From Paenibacillus sp. 598K (GTDB lineage Bacteria > Bacillota > Bacilli > Paenibacillales > Paenibacillaceae): DNA of 35,453 nt. The stretch spans positions 19,466 to 54,918 of the forward strand of contig NZ_BFBX01000027.1 in assembly GCF_003851045.1 (NCBI RefSeq), given 5' to 3'. The notes under the pieces were generated by a model that saw nothing but the letters and a program-made list of their open reading frames with translations, was not told where the DNA came from and ran no database searches. The first letter of the stretch is position 1, and each line of letters starts with the position of its first letter. Positions 17,671-28,271 of the stretch are shown here, one piece after another. A program made the translations under genes and the position numbers.

Positions 17671-19485
17671 ATGACTGACGTTCGGAACCGACAAAAGATG
17701 ATTCGCAACTTTTCTATAATTGCCCATATCGATCACGGTAAGTCGACGCTGGCGGACCGTATCCTGGAATATACCGGCGCCTTGACTTCTCGTGAGATGC
17801 AGGACCAGGTGCTCGACAAGATGGACCTGGAGCGCGAGCGGGGCATTACGATCAAGCTGCAAGCCGTCAGGCTGAGCTACAAAGCCGACGACGGGCAAAC
17901 GTATTTGCTCAACCTGATCGACACGCCTGGGCATGTCGACTTTACCTATGAAGTGTCGCGGTCGCTGGCGGCGTGCGAAGGCGCGCTGCTCGTCGTCGAT
18001 GCGGCGCAAGGCATCGAAGCGCAGACGCTCGCCAACGTCTATCTGGCGCTCGACAACAACCTGGAGATTATCCCGGTCATTAACAAAATCGATCTGCCGA
18101 GCGCCGAGCCGGAGCGGGTGAAGCAGGAGATCGAGGATGTGATCGGCCTCGATGCCAGCGAGGCGGTGCACGCCTCCGCGAAGGCCGGGATCGGCATCAA
18201 GGAAATCCTCGAGCAGGTCGTCACCAAGATGCCGCCGCCCGAGGGCGATCCGGATAACCCGCTGAAGGCGCTTATCTTCGATTCGCACTACGATGCCTAC
18301 AAGGGCGTCATCGTCTATGTCCGGGTCGTCGACGGCAGCATCAAGCCCGGCATGCAGATCCGCTTCATGGCGACAGGGGCCGAGTTCGAGGTGCTCGAGG
18401 TCGGCGCCTTCATGCCGCGCATGACGGCGGTCCAGGAGCTGGCTGTCGGCGACGTCGGCTTCGTCATCGCCGGCATCAAGAATGTCAAGGATACGCGCGT
18501 CGGCGATACGATCACCGAGGCGAAGCGGCGGGCGCCAGAGCCGTTGCCCGGCTACCGCCGGATCAACCCGATGGTGTTCTGCGGACTGTATCCGATCGAG
18601 ACGCAGGATTACAACGATCTGCGCGAGGCGCTCGAGAAGCTGGAGCTTAACGATGCTTCCTTGCGATATGAGGCAGAGTCCTCGACAGCGCTCGGCTTTG
18701 GCTTCCGGTGCGGCTTCCTCGGTCTGCTGCATATGGAGATCATCCAGGAGCGGATCGAGCGCGAGTTCAACATCCCGCTCATTACGACTGCGCCGAGCGT
18801 GGTCTACAAGGTCACACTGACCAACGGCGAGTCGCTCGACATCGACAACCCGTCCAATCTGCCGGAGGTCGGCAAGATCGAATATATCGAAGAGCCTTAT
18901 GTTAAGGCGGCGATTATCGTACCCAATGATTATGTCGGGGCGATTATGGATCTTTGCCAGAACAAACGCGGCGAGTTCATCAACATGGAATATTTGGACG
19001 CCAACCGCGTTACCATTACGTACGATATTCCGCTCTCGGAGATCGTCTACGACTTCTTCGATCAGTTGAAATCGAGCACGAAGGGGTATGCGTCGTTCGA
19101 CTACGAGCTGTCCGGGTATCGCCGCTCCAATCTGGTGAAGATGGACATCATGCTCAACAACGAACAGGTCGACGCGCTCTCCATCATCGTCCATCGGGAT
19201 CGCGCGTACAACCGCGGCCGGATCATCTGCGAGAAGATGAAGGAGCTGATCCCGCGCCAGATGTTCGAGGTGCCGATCCAGGCATCGATCGGTCAGAAGA
19301 TCATCGCGCGCGAGACCGTCAAGGCAATGCGCAAAAACGTCCTCGCCAAATGTTACGGCGGCGACATCAGCCGGAAGCGCAAGCTGCTCGAGAAACAGAA
19401 GGAAGGCAAAAAGCGGATGAAGCAGGTCGGCAGCGTCGAGGTGCCGCAGGAGGCGTTCATGGCCGTTCTGAAGATCGACGACTAG
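17671..19485 (+). CDS. lepA: elongation factor 4 (LepA)
   Basis: Ribosome-associated GTPase that acts on stalled or initiating ribosomes. The 604-residue protein has the G1 motif [14 protein letters not shown]2 in RGITIK, G3 DTPGH, and G4 NKIDLP. The LepA-specific C-terminus ends with [26 protein letters not shown], which identifies it apart from EF-G. The ATG at 17671 gives the family N-terminus ([19 protein letters not shown]); the upstream in-frame TTG at 17641 is not needed. The ribosome-binding site is weak (GGGGGTTAGG). Confidence 0.98.
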   Translation: MTDVRNRQKMIRNFSIIAHIDHGKSTLADRILEYTGALTSREMQDQVLDKMDLERERGITIKLQAVRLSYKADDGQTYLLNLIDTPGHVDFTYEVSRSLAACEGALLVVDAAQGIEAQTLANVYLALDNNLEIIPVINKIDLPSAEPERVKQEIEDVIGLDASEAVHASAKAGIGIKEILEQVVTKMPPPEGDPDNPLKALIFDSHYDAYKGVIVYVRVVDGSIKPGMQIRFMATGAEFEVLEVGAFMPRMTAVQELAVGDVGFVIAGIKNVKDTRVGDTITEAKRRAPEPLPGYRRINPMVFCGLYPIETQDYNDLREALEKLELNDASLRYEAESSTALGFGFRCGFLGLLHMEIIQERIEREFNIPLITTAPSVVYKVTLTNGESLDIDNPSNLPEVGKIEYIEEPYVKAAIIVPNDYVGAIMDLCQNKRGEFINMEYLDANRVTITYDIPLSEIVYDFFDQLKSSTKGYASFDYELSGYRRSNLVKMDIMLNNEQVDALSIIVHRDRAYNRGRIICEKMKELIPRQMFEVPIQASIGQKIIARETVKAMRKNVLAKCYGGDISRKRKLLEKQKEGKKRMKQVGSVEVPQEAFMAVLKIDD

Positions 19486-19569
19486 ATCAGGGATTCATCT
19501 GCATTTCATGCGAGAAGGGAGAGCGACGGCTCTCCCTCCTTCTCGTGAGCAAGGGATGGAGGTTCAGCG

Positions 19570-20730
19570 ATGATTCAACAACATGCGCCCAGAGGCGTCT
19601 ACATTCATATCCCGTTTTGCACCAACAAGTGCCATTACTGCGACTTCAATTCCTTTGTCCTGAAAGGCCAGCCGGTGGACGATTATTTGGATGCGCTCGA
19701 GCGCGAGATGGCGGCCACCAGTCTGCTGCTGCCGCCGGAGCGGATCGATACGGTATTCGTCGGGGGCGGCACGCCGACGGTGCTGACGCCCGAGCAGATG
19801 ACGCGTTTTCTGGCCTCGGTGCATCGGCATTTCCCGCTTGCTGAAGGCGCCGAGTTCAGCGTGGAGGCCAACCCTGGCACGACGGACCCGGACAAGCTGC
19901 GGGCGATGCGGGAGGGCGGCGTGAACCGGATCAGCTTTGGCGTACAGTCATTTGACAACGCGCTGCTCGAGCGGATCGGCCGCATCCATGATGTCGACGA
20001 TGTGTACCGCAGCATCGACAATGCGCGTGCTGCCGGCTTCGACAATCTGTCGATCGATCTGATGTTTGGCCTGCCGGGGCAGACGGTGGCGACGCTCCAG
20101 GACAGCGTAGCGCGCGCGTTGGCGCTTGACTTGCCCCATTATTCGCTCTACGGGCTGAAGGTCGAGGAGAATACACTGTTCCACCGGATGTACGAGCGCA
20201 ACGAGCTGCCGTTGCCAGAGGAGGAAGAGGAACTGGAGATGTACCTCTATATTATAGACCAGCTCAAGGCAGCAGGCAGAAGTCAGTACGAGATCAGCAA
20301 TTTCGCCAAGCCGGGCTTCGAAAGTCGGCACAATACGATTTATTGGCGCAACGAGCCTTATTATGGACTGGGAGCAGGTGCGCATGGCTATGCCCGCCGC
20401 CATCGGCATGTTAATATCAAGGGCGTGCAGCCGTATATCGACGCTACGCTTCGCGGGCTGCCGCGACTCGAGAGCAGCGACGTCTCGGAGACGGAGGCGA
20501 TGGAGGACTTCATGATGGTCGGCTTGCGGCTGCTCGAGGGCGTCAGCAACGCAGCCTTCGCCCGTCAGTTCCCCGGCCGCACAATCGATGGCCAATTCGG
20601 CGATATCCTGATGAGACTGCGGGATGATGGTCTGCTGGAGCTGTCGGGCGATCGCTATCGTCTGACGGAGCAAGGGGTGCTGCTCGGCAACGAGGTGTTC
20701 GGCGCCTTCATCACCGTTCACGAGGATTAA
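19570..20730 (+). CDS. hemW: HemW, radical SAM heme chaperone
   Basis: A 386-residue radical SAM protein. The cluster motif CxxxCxxC is C17, C21 and C24 (FCTNKCHYCDF). It lacks the fourth cysteine found in true oxygen-independent coproporphyrinogen oxidase (HemN, CxxxCxxCxC), so this is HemW, a heme-binding chaperone rather than a coproporphyrinogen dehydrogenase. The conserved VFVGGGTPTVL, VEANPG, FGVQSF and the HemW C-terminal domain are present. ATG 19570 follows GGAGG at 19558-19562. It lies 84 bp after lepA. An imperfect hairpin in that gap has no T-run, so read-through from lepA is likely. Confidence 0.95.
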   Translation: MIQQHAPRGVYIHIPFCTNKCHYCDFNSFVLKGQPVDDYLDALEREMAATSLLLPPERIDTVFVGGGTPTVLTPEQMTRFLASVHRHFPLAEGAEFSVEANPGTTDPDKLRAMREGGVNRISFGVQSFDNALLERIGRIHDVDDVYRSIDNARAAGFDNLSIDLMFGLPGQTVATLQDSVARALALDLPHYSLYGLKVEENTLFHRMYERNELPLPEEEEELEMYLYIIDQLKAAGRSQYEISNFAKPGFESRHNTIYWRNEPYYGLGAGAHGYARRHRHVNIKGVQPYIDATLRGLPRLESSDVSETEAMEDFMMVGLRLLEGVSNAAFARQFPGRTIDGQFGDILMRLRDDGLLELSGDRYRLTEQGVLLGNEVFGAFITVHED

Positions 20731-20764
20731 CCCCGGGCGAGTCCGCCGTTTACAAAAAACAGGG

Positions 20765-20793
20765 TTGAGTATTCATTCCTATTGTTGTATATT
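20765..20793 (+). promoter_or_regulatory. sigma-A promoter of the acetyltransferase gene
   Basis: TTGAGT (20765-20770), 17 bp, TATATT (20788-20793). It lies 65 bases before the start codon. Confidence 0.7.
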
Positions 20794-20799
20794 TATTCG
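20766..20799 (+). promoter_or_regulatory. two ArgR/AhrC-like operator boxes over the promoter
   Basis: Compared with the ARG-box pattern TGNATAWWWATNCA, bases 20786-20799 match 11 of 12 defined positions, and bases 20766-20779 match 9 of 12. The two start 20 bp apart, nearly two helical turns, as in tandem arginine operators, and they cover the -35 and -10. Binding of the arginine repressor is inferred. Confidence 0.5.
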
Positions 20800-20857
20800 T
20801 ATTCGAAAGACGACACGACCGCGGGGCCGGGGTTCGCAAGATGACGGAGGGTGCTTC

Positions 20858-21319
20858 ATGACGACGACATGCCGCAAAGCGACGTTGGAAGACGTCGATT
20901 CATTATATGAGCTGATCAAGGGATACGCCGAGAAGGGAATCATGCTGCCGCGCTCCCGCGAGGTGCTGGCCCGCCAGATCGATTCCTTCGTAGTCGCCGA
21001 GATCGACGGCGAGATCGTCGGCTGCGGCTCGCTCTGCCAGCTTGGCGCCGAGTTGGTGGAGATTCGTTCGCTTGGCATCTCGGAGGGGCACAAGGGCCAG
21101 GGCATCGGCAGCAAGCTGGTCAGCTACCTCGAAGGCGAGGCAAGAGAGCAGTCGTTGCCGAAGATTATGGCGCTCACCTACGAGGTCAACTTTTTTCGCA
21201 AGAACGGCTATGACGTGGTCGACAAGGACATTTTCCCGGAGAAGGTATGGACCGATTGCGTCAATTGCGCCAAGCAGCATTGCTGCGACGAGATTGCTGT
21301 CCTCAAAATGCTGAACTGA
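20858..21319 (+). CDS. GNAT acetyltransferase, short N-acetylglutamate-synthase-like
   Basis: A 153-residue single-domain GNAT protein. The acetyl-CoA-binding loop is seen as GHKGQGIGSKLV, preceded by VEIRSLGIS. The N-terminal RKATLEDVDSLYELIKGYAEKGIMLPRS and the C-terminal Cys-rich VWTDCVNCAKQHCCDE are typical of the short ArgA-like enzymes that acetylate glutamate without an amino-acid-kinase domain. Arginine-box-like sites over the promoter support a role in arginine synthesis. ATG 20858 follows GGAGGG; the frame extends to 20765 but those codons lie in the promoter. Substrate is inferred, not shown. It is inserted between hemW and hrcA, which adjoin in Bacillus. Confidence 0.85.
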   Translation: MTTTCRKATLEDVDSLYELIKGYAEKGIMLPRSREVLARQIDSFVVAEIDGEIVGCGSLCQLGAELVEIRSLGISEGHKGQGIGSKLVSYLEGEAREQSLPKIMALTYEVNFFRKNGYDVVDKDIFPEKVWTDCVNCAKQHCCDEIAVLKMLN

Positions 21320-21320
21320 C

Positions 21321-21350
21321 TTGACAATCGTCAAGTCGGTTTGGTATTTT
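21321..21350 (+). promoter_or_regulatory. sigma-A promoter of the hrcA-grpE-dnaK-dnaJ operon
   Basis: TTGACA (21321-21326), 18 bp, TATTTT (21345-21350), directly before the CIRCE element. The -35 lies inside a perfect 8-bp inverted repeat (21318-21325 with 21330-21337) that overlaps the acetyltransferase stop codon and may serve as its transcript end. Confidence 0.65.
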
Positions 21351-21361
21351 TGTATTACAGA

Positions 21362-21388
21362 TTAGCACTCGATGGATTGGAGTGCTAA
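21362..21388 (+). promoter_or_regulatory. CIRCE operator (HrcA binding site)
   Basis: TTAGCACTC (21362-21370), 9 bases, GAGTGCTAA (21380-21388): a perfect match to the CIRCE consensus. It lies in the 5' untranslated region of hrcA, so HrcA represses its own operon and heat stress lifts repression. No second CIRCE is present before dnaK. Confidence 0.98.
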
Positions 21389-21449
21389 CGACAACCAAAG
21401 CAGCGCTTTGCAGCGGCTGCGGGAATCGATTGTGTCAGGAGGAGTTAGG

Positions 21450-22475
21450 ATGTTGACGGAACGCCAACGGATGATTTTGAATGCAATTGTAGATGACTAC
21501 ATCCGCTCAGCCGAGCCTGTTGGTTCGCGGAGCATCTCCAAGCGCGGCGATGTCGCCTTCTCGCCTGCGACGATTCGCAACGAGATGGCGGATCTGGAGG
21601 ATCTGGGTTTTCTGGAACAGCCGCACACTTCTGCAGGGCGAGTCCCCTCCACCAAGGGGTATCGCTACTACGTCGATCATCTGGTCAAGATCGGCGAGGT
21701 CAACGAGCAGGAGCTGGAGCGAATCCGGGTATTCCTGGCTGACAAAATGAATCTGATGGAGCAAGTCATCCAGCATGCTGCGATGATCCTCTCCAACCTG
21801 ACCAATTACACATCGATTGTACTCGGCCCGGAGATCTTCACCAATTCGCTGAAGCACTTCCAGCTCATCCCGCTCAACGAGGATACAGCGGTGGCGATCG
21901 TCGTCACCAACACTGGCCACGTCGAGAACCGGACCATCTCGATCCCCAAGGGGATGGATATGTCCGAGATGGAGAAGGTGGTCCGCATCCTCAACGTCAA
22001 GCTCGCTGGCGTGCCGTTGACGCATCTGAGGTCGCGACTGTTCTCCGAAGTAGGCGCGGAGCTGGGCCGCTATGTGACGCACTGCGAGCAGCTGCTCCAC
22101 GTGCTGGATGAAGCGCTGGCTCGCGACGAGGATCAGCGCGTCTATGTGAGCGGCACGACCAATATGCTGACACAACCGGAGTTCAAGGACGTCGACAAAG
22201 TGAAGTCGCTGCTCGATCTGTTCGACGAGACGCCGACGCTGATGAAGCTCGTCAGCTCGCTGCCCGACGGCATCCAGGTCAAGATCGGCACGGAGAACGG
22301 CCATCAGGCGATCAGCAACTGCAGTCTCATCACGGCGAGCTACTCGCTGGACGGCCATTCGCTAGGCACGATCGGCATCCTGGGACCGACCCGGATGGAG
22401 TATGGCAAGGTCATCAGCCTGCTGGACGCCCTGTCCAAGGATATGGTGTCTACCTTGTCGCGCTGGTACAAGTAA
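21450..22475 (+). CDS. hrcA: heat-inducible transcription repressor HrcA
   Basis: Repressor of class I heat-shock genes that binds CIRCE and depends on GroEL for activity. The 341-residue protein has an N-terminal winged helix (MLTERQRMILNAIVDDYIRSAEPVGSRSIS) with the conserved FSPATIRNEMADLEDLGFLEQPHTSAGRVPS. The C-terminal GAF-like domain ends with GTIGILGPTRMEYGKVI. ATG 21450 follows AGGAGGAG at 21438-21445; the longer frame from 21372 would run through CIRCE. It is the first gene of the dnaK operon, as in Bacillus. Confidence 0.97.
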   Translation: MLTERQRMILNAIVDDYIRSAEPVGSRSISKRGDVAFSPATIRNEMADLEDLGFLEQPHTSAGRVPSTKGYRYYVDHLVKIGEVNEQELERIRVFLADKMNLMEQVIQHAAMILSNLTNYTSIVLGPEIFTNSLKHFQLIPLNEDTAVAIVVTNTGHVENRTISIPKGMDMSEMEKVVRILNVKLAGVPLTHLRSRLFSEVGAELGRYVTHCEQLLHVLDEALARDEDQRVYVSGTTNMLTQPEFKDVDKVKSLLDLFDETPTLMKLVSSLPDGIQVKIGTENGHQAISNCSLITASYSLDGHSLGTIGILGPTRMEYGKVISLLDALSKDMVSTLSRWYK

Positions 22476-22541
22476 TCGTCCCCGAGTTAATGAAGGATAA
22501 TCAGGCTGCGGCCTGAATCAGGATAAGGAGGTGATTCATTC

Positions 22542-23168
22542 GTGAAGGCGAACGACCAACATACGCAATCAACGCATGACGAGCAAGTGGAACATAACGA
22601 AGCCGAGCAACAGACCGCTGCCCCAGCGGATGAGCATAACGAGCCGACCGCGGACATCCCGGTAGAGGAAGCCAAGCAAGCGGAAGGGATGGCTCCCGAG
22701 GAGGAGCAGAGCGCAGAGGACCCTCGTCTCGCTCAGCTGGAAAAGCAAGTGGAGGACGGTCAGCAGCGGTTGCTGCGCGCCCAGGCCGACTTTGACAACT
22801 ATCGTCGGCGCACCGTCAAGGAAAAGGAAGAGCTGGCGAAGTATGCCTCGAGCAAGCTGATTAGCGAGCTGATCCCTGTCGTCGACAACTTCGAGCGCGC
22901 GATCGCGGCTGCCGAGAGCGGTGGGGATAAGGAGTCGCTGGCCAAAGGCGTCGACATGATCTTCCGCCAGCTGATGCAAGTGCTCGAGCAGGAAGGGCTG
23001 AAGGCGATGGAAGCTGTCGGCCAGCCGTTTAACCCCGAGTTCCATCAGGCGATCATGCAGGTGGAGTCCGAGGAGCATGACGAGGGCATCGTCGTCGAAG
23101 AGGTGCAAAAGGGTTACGTCATCAAAGAAAAAGTGCTGCGGCCGGCCATGGTCAAGGTTAGCGGCTAA
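22542..23168 (+). CDS. grpE: GrpE nucleotide exchange factor
   Basis: Releases ADP from DnaK. GTG 22542 is the start, after a near-perfect AAGGAGGTGA at 22525-22534. Of the 208 residues, the first 65 are Glu/Gln/Ala-rich and probably disordered. A coiled coil follows (AQLEKQVEDGQQRLLRAQADFDNYRRR split over the region 67-93), then the beta domain with VGQPFNPEFHQAI and the C-terminal GYVIKEKVLRPAMVKV. It lies second in the CIRCE-controlled operon. Confidence 0.96.
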   Translation: MKANDQHTQSTHDEQVEHNEAEQQTAAPADEHNEPTADIPVEEAKQAEGMAPEEEQSAEDPRLAQLEKQVEDGQQRLLRAQADFDNYRRRTVKEKEELAKYASSKLISELIPVVDNFERAIAAAESGGDKESLAKGVDMIFRQLMQVLEQEGLKAMEAVGQPFNPEFHQAIMQVESEEHDEGIVVEEVQKGYVIKEKVLRPAMVKVSG

Positions 23169-25061
<1,893 letters not shown>

Positions 25062-25073
25062 GGATAAGTCGAC

Positions 25074-25117
25074 AGCGCAAGGTCAAAGTCAGGCGTGGCC
25101 TGATTTTGACCTTCGCT
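25074..25117 (+). other. stable intercistronic hairpin between dnaK and dnaJ
   Basis: Arms 25079-25094 and 25098-25113 pair over 16 bp with one wobble around a 3-base loop. AGCG (25074-25077) and CGCT (25114-25117) extend the stem past one bulged base. No T-run follows (TTGTGTATATGG), so it is not a standard terminator. It could protect the dnaK message from 3' decay or reduce dnaJ expression. Confidence 0.75.
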
Positions 25118-25163
25118 TTGTGTATATGGGTGGCTTATAGAGCAGACAACGGGAGGTGACCAT

Positions 25164-26297
25164 GTGGCGGAGAAACGGGACTATTATGAGGTGCTTGGCT
25201 TAGGCAAGGATGCGTCCGGGGATGATATTCGCAAGTCTTACCGCAAGCTGGCCCGGCAATATCACCCCGATGTGAACAAGGCCAGCGACGCCGAAGAGAA
25301 GTTCAAGGAAGTCAAGGAAGCGTATGATGTGCTCAGCGACGATCAAAAGCGGGCGACGTACGACCGTTATGGCCATGTGGATCCGAATCAGGGCTTTGGC
25401 GGAGGCGGCGGGGCTGACTTCAACGGCGGCTTTGGCGATATTTTCGATATGTTTTTTGGCGGCGGCGGCAGGCGCGATCCCAATGCGCCGCAGCGCGGCA
25501 ACGATCTGCAATATACGATGACGATCGAATTCAAGGAAGCGGTGTTCGGCGTCGAGAAAAATATTACGATTCCGCGCACCGAAAATTGCGATACGTGCGA
25601 CGGCTCCGGCGCCAAGCCGGGCACGCGGCCGGAGACGTGTACGATCTGTCGCGGCACAGGGCAGCAAGAGGTGGCCCAGAATACGCCGTTCGGACGGATC
25701 GTCAACCGACGCGCCTGTACGAACTGCAGCGGCACAGGAAAGGTCATCAAAGAACGCTGCACGACCTGCGGCGGCGCGGGCAAGGTGAAAAAGCAGCGCA
25801 CGCTGCACGTGAAAATCCCTGCCGGCGTCGACGAGGGCGCCCAAATCCGGATGAGCGGCGAAGGCGAATCGGGCACTCGCGGCGGACCTCCAGGCGATCT
25901 CTATGTCGTGCTGCGCGTCAAGTCACATGATTTCTTCGAGCGTGACGGCGACGATATTTATTGCGAGGTGCCGCTCAGCTTTGCGCAGGCGGCGCTCGGC
26001 GACGAGATCGAGATTCCGACGCTGACCGAGAAGGTCAAGCTGAAGATCCCTGCCGGCACCCAGACCGGTACGTACTTCCGACTCAAGGGCAAAGGCGTGC
26101 CGAAGCTACGTGGCTATGGCCAGGGCGACCAGCATGTCAAGGTGACCGTCGTGACGCCGACTAAGCTGACGGATGAGCAGCGCGAGCTGCTGCGGCAGTT
26201 TGCCGGAGATGGCGGAGACGTGAAGATCTCTTCGGCGGACACGGAGCATCACGAAACGATTTTTGACCGGATGAAAAAGGCCTTCCGGGGCGAATAG
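25164..26297 (+). CDS. dnaJ: co-chaperone DnaJ (Hsp40)
   Basis: Stimulates DnaK ATPase and delivers substrates. The 377-residue type I DnaJ has a J domain with the HPD motif (RQYHPDVNK), a Gly/Phe-rich linker, four zinc-finger repeats ([32 protein letters not shown]) and the C-terminal substrate domains. The start is GTG 25164, after GGGAGGTGA at 25151-25159; an ATG two bases earlier (25162) is out of frame. It is last in the operon, followed by a terminator. Confidence 0.98.
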   Translation: MAEKRDYYEVLGLGKDASGDDIRKSYRKLARQYHPDVNKASDAEEKFKEVKEAYDVLSDDQKRATYDRYGHVDPNQGFGGGGGADFNGGFGDIFDMFFGGGGRRDPNAPQRGNDLQYTMTIEFKEAVFGVEKNITIPRTENCDTCDGSGAKPGTRPETCTICRGTGQQEVAQNTPFGRIVNRRACTNCSGTGKVIKERCTTCGGAGKVKKQRTLHVKIPAGVDEGAQIRMSGEGESGTRGGPPGDLYVVLRVKSHDFFERDGDDIYCEVPLSFAQAALGDEIEIPTLTEKVKLKIPAGTQTGTYFRLKGKGVPKLRGYGQGDQHVKVTVVTPTKLTDEQRELLRQFAGDGGDVKISSADTEHHETIFDRMKKAFRGE

Positions 26298-26318
26298 CGG
26301 CAGGCCATGATTCTCTCG

Positions 26319-26365
26319 AGGCTTTCCCTAAGGTCGAAGGACCTTGCGGGAAAGCCTTCTTTTGT
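26319..26365 (+). terminator. rho-independent terminator after dnaJ
   Basis: AGGCTTTCCC (26319-26328) pairs with GGGAAAGCCT (26348-26357), with an inner AAGGTC/GACCTT stem, then TCTTTTGTTT. It ends the heat-shock operon. Confidence 0.88.
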
Positions 26366-26415
26366 TTAAAATATAGGAATTTATAAGGCTTCGCTTAAAA
26401 AGGGGGATGCCGCGC

Positions 26416-27393
26416 ATGAGATGGCATGAGTTAACGATCGGTACAACGGAGCAAGCGATCGAGATGATTACGAATTTTTTGCATGAGATGGACGCAGATG
26501 GCGTCTCCATCGAGGAATCGGGGACGCTGAACAAGCAGCGCGACACCTCGCTCGGACAATGGTACGAGCGGCCGCTCAACGATATACCTGAGGGACAAGC
26601 AGAGATCAAAGGCTACTTCCTCGAGGAACGGGAGCTGGCGCCGATCATCGCCAGCCTCGACGCTTCGATCGCCGGACTGCGTGAGTTTGGCATCGAGCCG
26701 GGTGAGTATACGCTGAAGACGGCGGTCGTCGACGAAGAGGACTGGGCGAACAGCTGGAAGCAATACTTCAAGCCGCTGCGTGTCAGCGATCGTCTGACCA
26801 TCAAGCCGACCTGGGAGACGTACGAGCCGTCGCCGGAGGAGCGGATCATCGAGCTTGATCCGGGCATGGCCTTCGGCACCGGGACGCATCCGACGACGGC
26901 GCTTTGTCTGCGCACGCTGGAGACTGTCATCCGCGGGGACGAAGAGGTGATCGATGTCGGGACAGGCTCCGGCATCCTGGCGATTGGCGCTTGCCGACTC
27001 GGAGCGCGCGGCGTGCTGGCGCTCGACCTCGATCCGGTGGCCGTCTCCAGCGCGACGGAGAACACGCGGTTGAACGGACTGGAGGATCAGATCCAGGTGA
27101 AGCTGAGCGATCTGCTCGGCGTGCTGCAGGCAGACGGGACCCAGGCAGGGGGCGATCTGAATGTCAGCGTACCCGTCGACGTTGTCGTCGCCAACATCCT
27201 CGCCGAGATCATCATGCTGTTCATCGACGATGTATATGCCGCGCTGAAGCCAGGCGGCGCCTACATCGCTTCGGGCATCTACGAGAATAAGGAAGAGCTG
27301 GTCGAGCAAGGGCTGCTCGCGGCTGGCTTCGAGATTGAGGGACGTCACCGCGAGGACAGTTGGATCGCCTTCGTCGCTCGCAAGCCGCAGTAA
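26416..27393 (+). CDS. prmA: ribosomal protein L11 methyltransferase
   Basis: Trimethylates ribosomal protein L11. The 325-residue protein has the PrmA N-terminal substrate domain and a class I SAM domain with motif I VIDVGTGSGILAIGACRLGA, ALDLDPVAV, and the NPPF-equivalent VVANILAEII. Also conserved are DPGMAFGTGTHPTT and the C-terminal SGI-YENKEELV segment. ATG 26416 is preferred over ATG 26407 because the AGGGGG at 26401-26406 directly abuts the latter. It follows dnaJ, as in Bacillus, but beyond a terminator. Confidence 0.96.
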   Translation: MRWHELTIGTTEQAIEMITNFLHEMDADGVSIEESGTLNKQRDTSLGQWYERPLNDIPEGQAEIKGYFLEERELAPIIASLDASIAGLREFGIEPGEYTLKTAVVDEEDWANSWKQYFKPLRVSDRLTIKPTWETYEPSPEERIIELDPGMAFGTGTHPTTALCLRTLETVIRGDEEVIDVGTGSGILAIGACRLGARGVLALDLDPVAVSSATENTRLNGLEDQIQVKLSDLLGVLQADGTQAGGDLNVSVPVDVVVANILAEIIMLFIDDVYAALKPGGAYIASGIYENKEELVEQGLLAAGFEIEGRHREDSWIAFVARKPQ

Positions 27394-27431
27394 GCGCGGT
27401 ATGCTAAGGGTAGATCGAGCGAGGCGGTACG

Positions 27432-27440
27432 TGCTATAAT
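27432..27440 (+). promoter_or_regulatory. extended -10 promoter of rsmE
   Basis: TGCTATAAT: a perfect -10 with the TGN extension, about 63 bases before rsmE. The -35 is poor, which extended -10 promoters tolerate. A 10-bp GC-rich hairpin (27452-27476 region) lies in the leader. Confidence 0.55.
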
Positions 27441-27503
27441 AATGCTTTGATAAGCTTCGCTGCCCTGCGCAGCGAGGCTGCGATGCCGGAATGAGGGATG
27501 TAC

Positions 27504-28268
27504 ATGCAACGATATTTTATAGATGCTGGCAGCTTCGGCGATCATCAGGTGACGATCGGCGGCAATGACGCCCACCACATCGTGCGTGTGATGCGGATGA
27601 GGCCCGGCGACAAGGTCATCGTCACCGACGGCGAGACCCGCGAGGCGGTTGCCGAGCTGATGACGCTGTCGGAGGGCGAGGTGACGGGCGAGATCGTCGA
27701 GCTGCGGGAGATGAGCGGCGAGCCGCGCTGGCGCGTCGTGATCGCCCAGGGGCTGCCCAAGGGCGACAAGATGGAGACCGTCATCCAGAAGGGGACGGAG
27801 ATCGGAGCGGCGGCATTTATCCCGTTCCAGTCGGAGAGAGTCGTCGTGCAGTACGACGGTAAAAAGGAAGGTAAACGACTCGAGCGCTGGCAGCGCATCG
27901 CTAAGGAAGCGGCGGAGCAGGCGCATCGGAGCAAAATTCCGGACATCCATCCGGTGCTGTCGTGGTCGGCCTTGCTGGAGCAGCGTGAGCGGTACGACCT
28001 CGCGGTGCTCTGCTATGAGAAGGAGAGCGCTGCGCCCTCGCGAGGACTGCGCGAGACGATCCGGGAGGCTGACCTGATCGGCGAGGCGCGCAGCGTGCTG
28101 CTGATCGTCGGACCGGAGGGCGGCTTCACGGAGCGCGAGGCGGCAGAGGCCGAAGCTTGCGGCATCCGGATTGCCGGACTGGGCAAGCGGATATTACGAA
28201 CGGAGACGGCTGCAATGGTAGGCTTGACCTGCCTTATGTACGAATCCGGAGAAATGGGAGGCCGATAG
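27504..28268 (+). CDS. rsmE: 16S rRNA (uracil(1498)-N(3))-methyltransferase
   Basis: Methylates U1498 in the 30S decoding region. The 254-residue SPOUT enzyme starts MQRYFIDAG and has HHIVRVMRMRPGDKV in the PUA-like N-terminal domain. The trefoil-knot domain carries ERWQRIAKEAAEQAHRSKIP, LLIVGPEGGFTEREA and LGKRILRTETAAM. ATG 27504 is chosen because GAGGG at 27493-27497 directly abuts the in-frame ATG 27498. The mtaB start is 3 bp after its stop codon, so they form one transcript. Confidence 0.95.
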   Translation: MQRYFIDAGSFGDHQVTIGGNDAHHIVRVMRMRPGDKVIVTDGETREAVAELMTLSEGEVTGEIVELREMSGEPRWRVVIAQGLPKGDKMETVIQKGTEIGAAAFIPFQSERVVVQYDGKKEGKRLERWQRIAKEAAEQAHRSKIPDIHPVLSWSALLEQRERYDLAVLCYEKESAAPSRGLRETIREADLIGEARSVLLIVGPEGGFTEREAAEAEACGIRIAGLGKRILRTETAAMVGLTCLMYESGEMGGR

Positions 28269-28271
28269 ACG

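Noticed and set aside
19509..19548. Hairpin between lepA and hemW (GAGAAGG... with GCTCTCC...CCTTCTC)
   Set aside because: Stem has a 3-base bulge and no T-run follows, so I do not call it a terminator.
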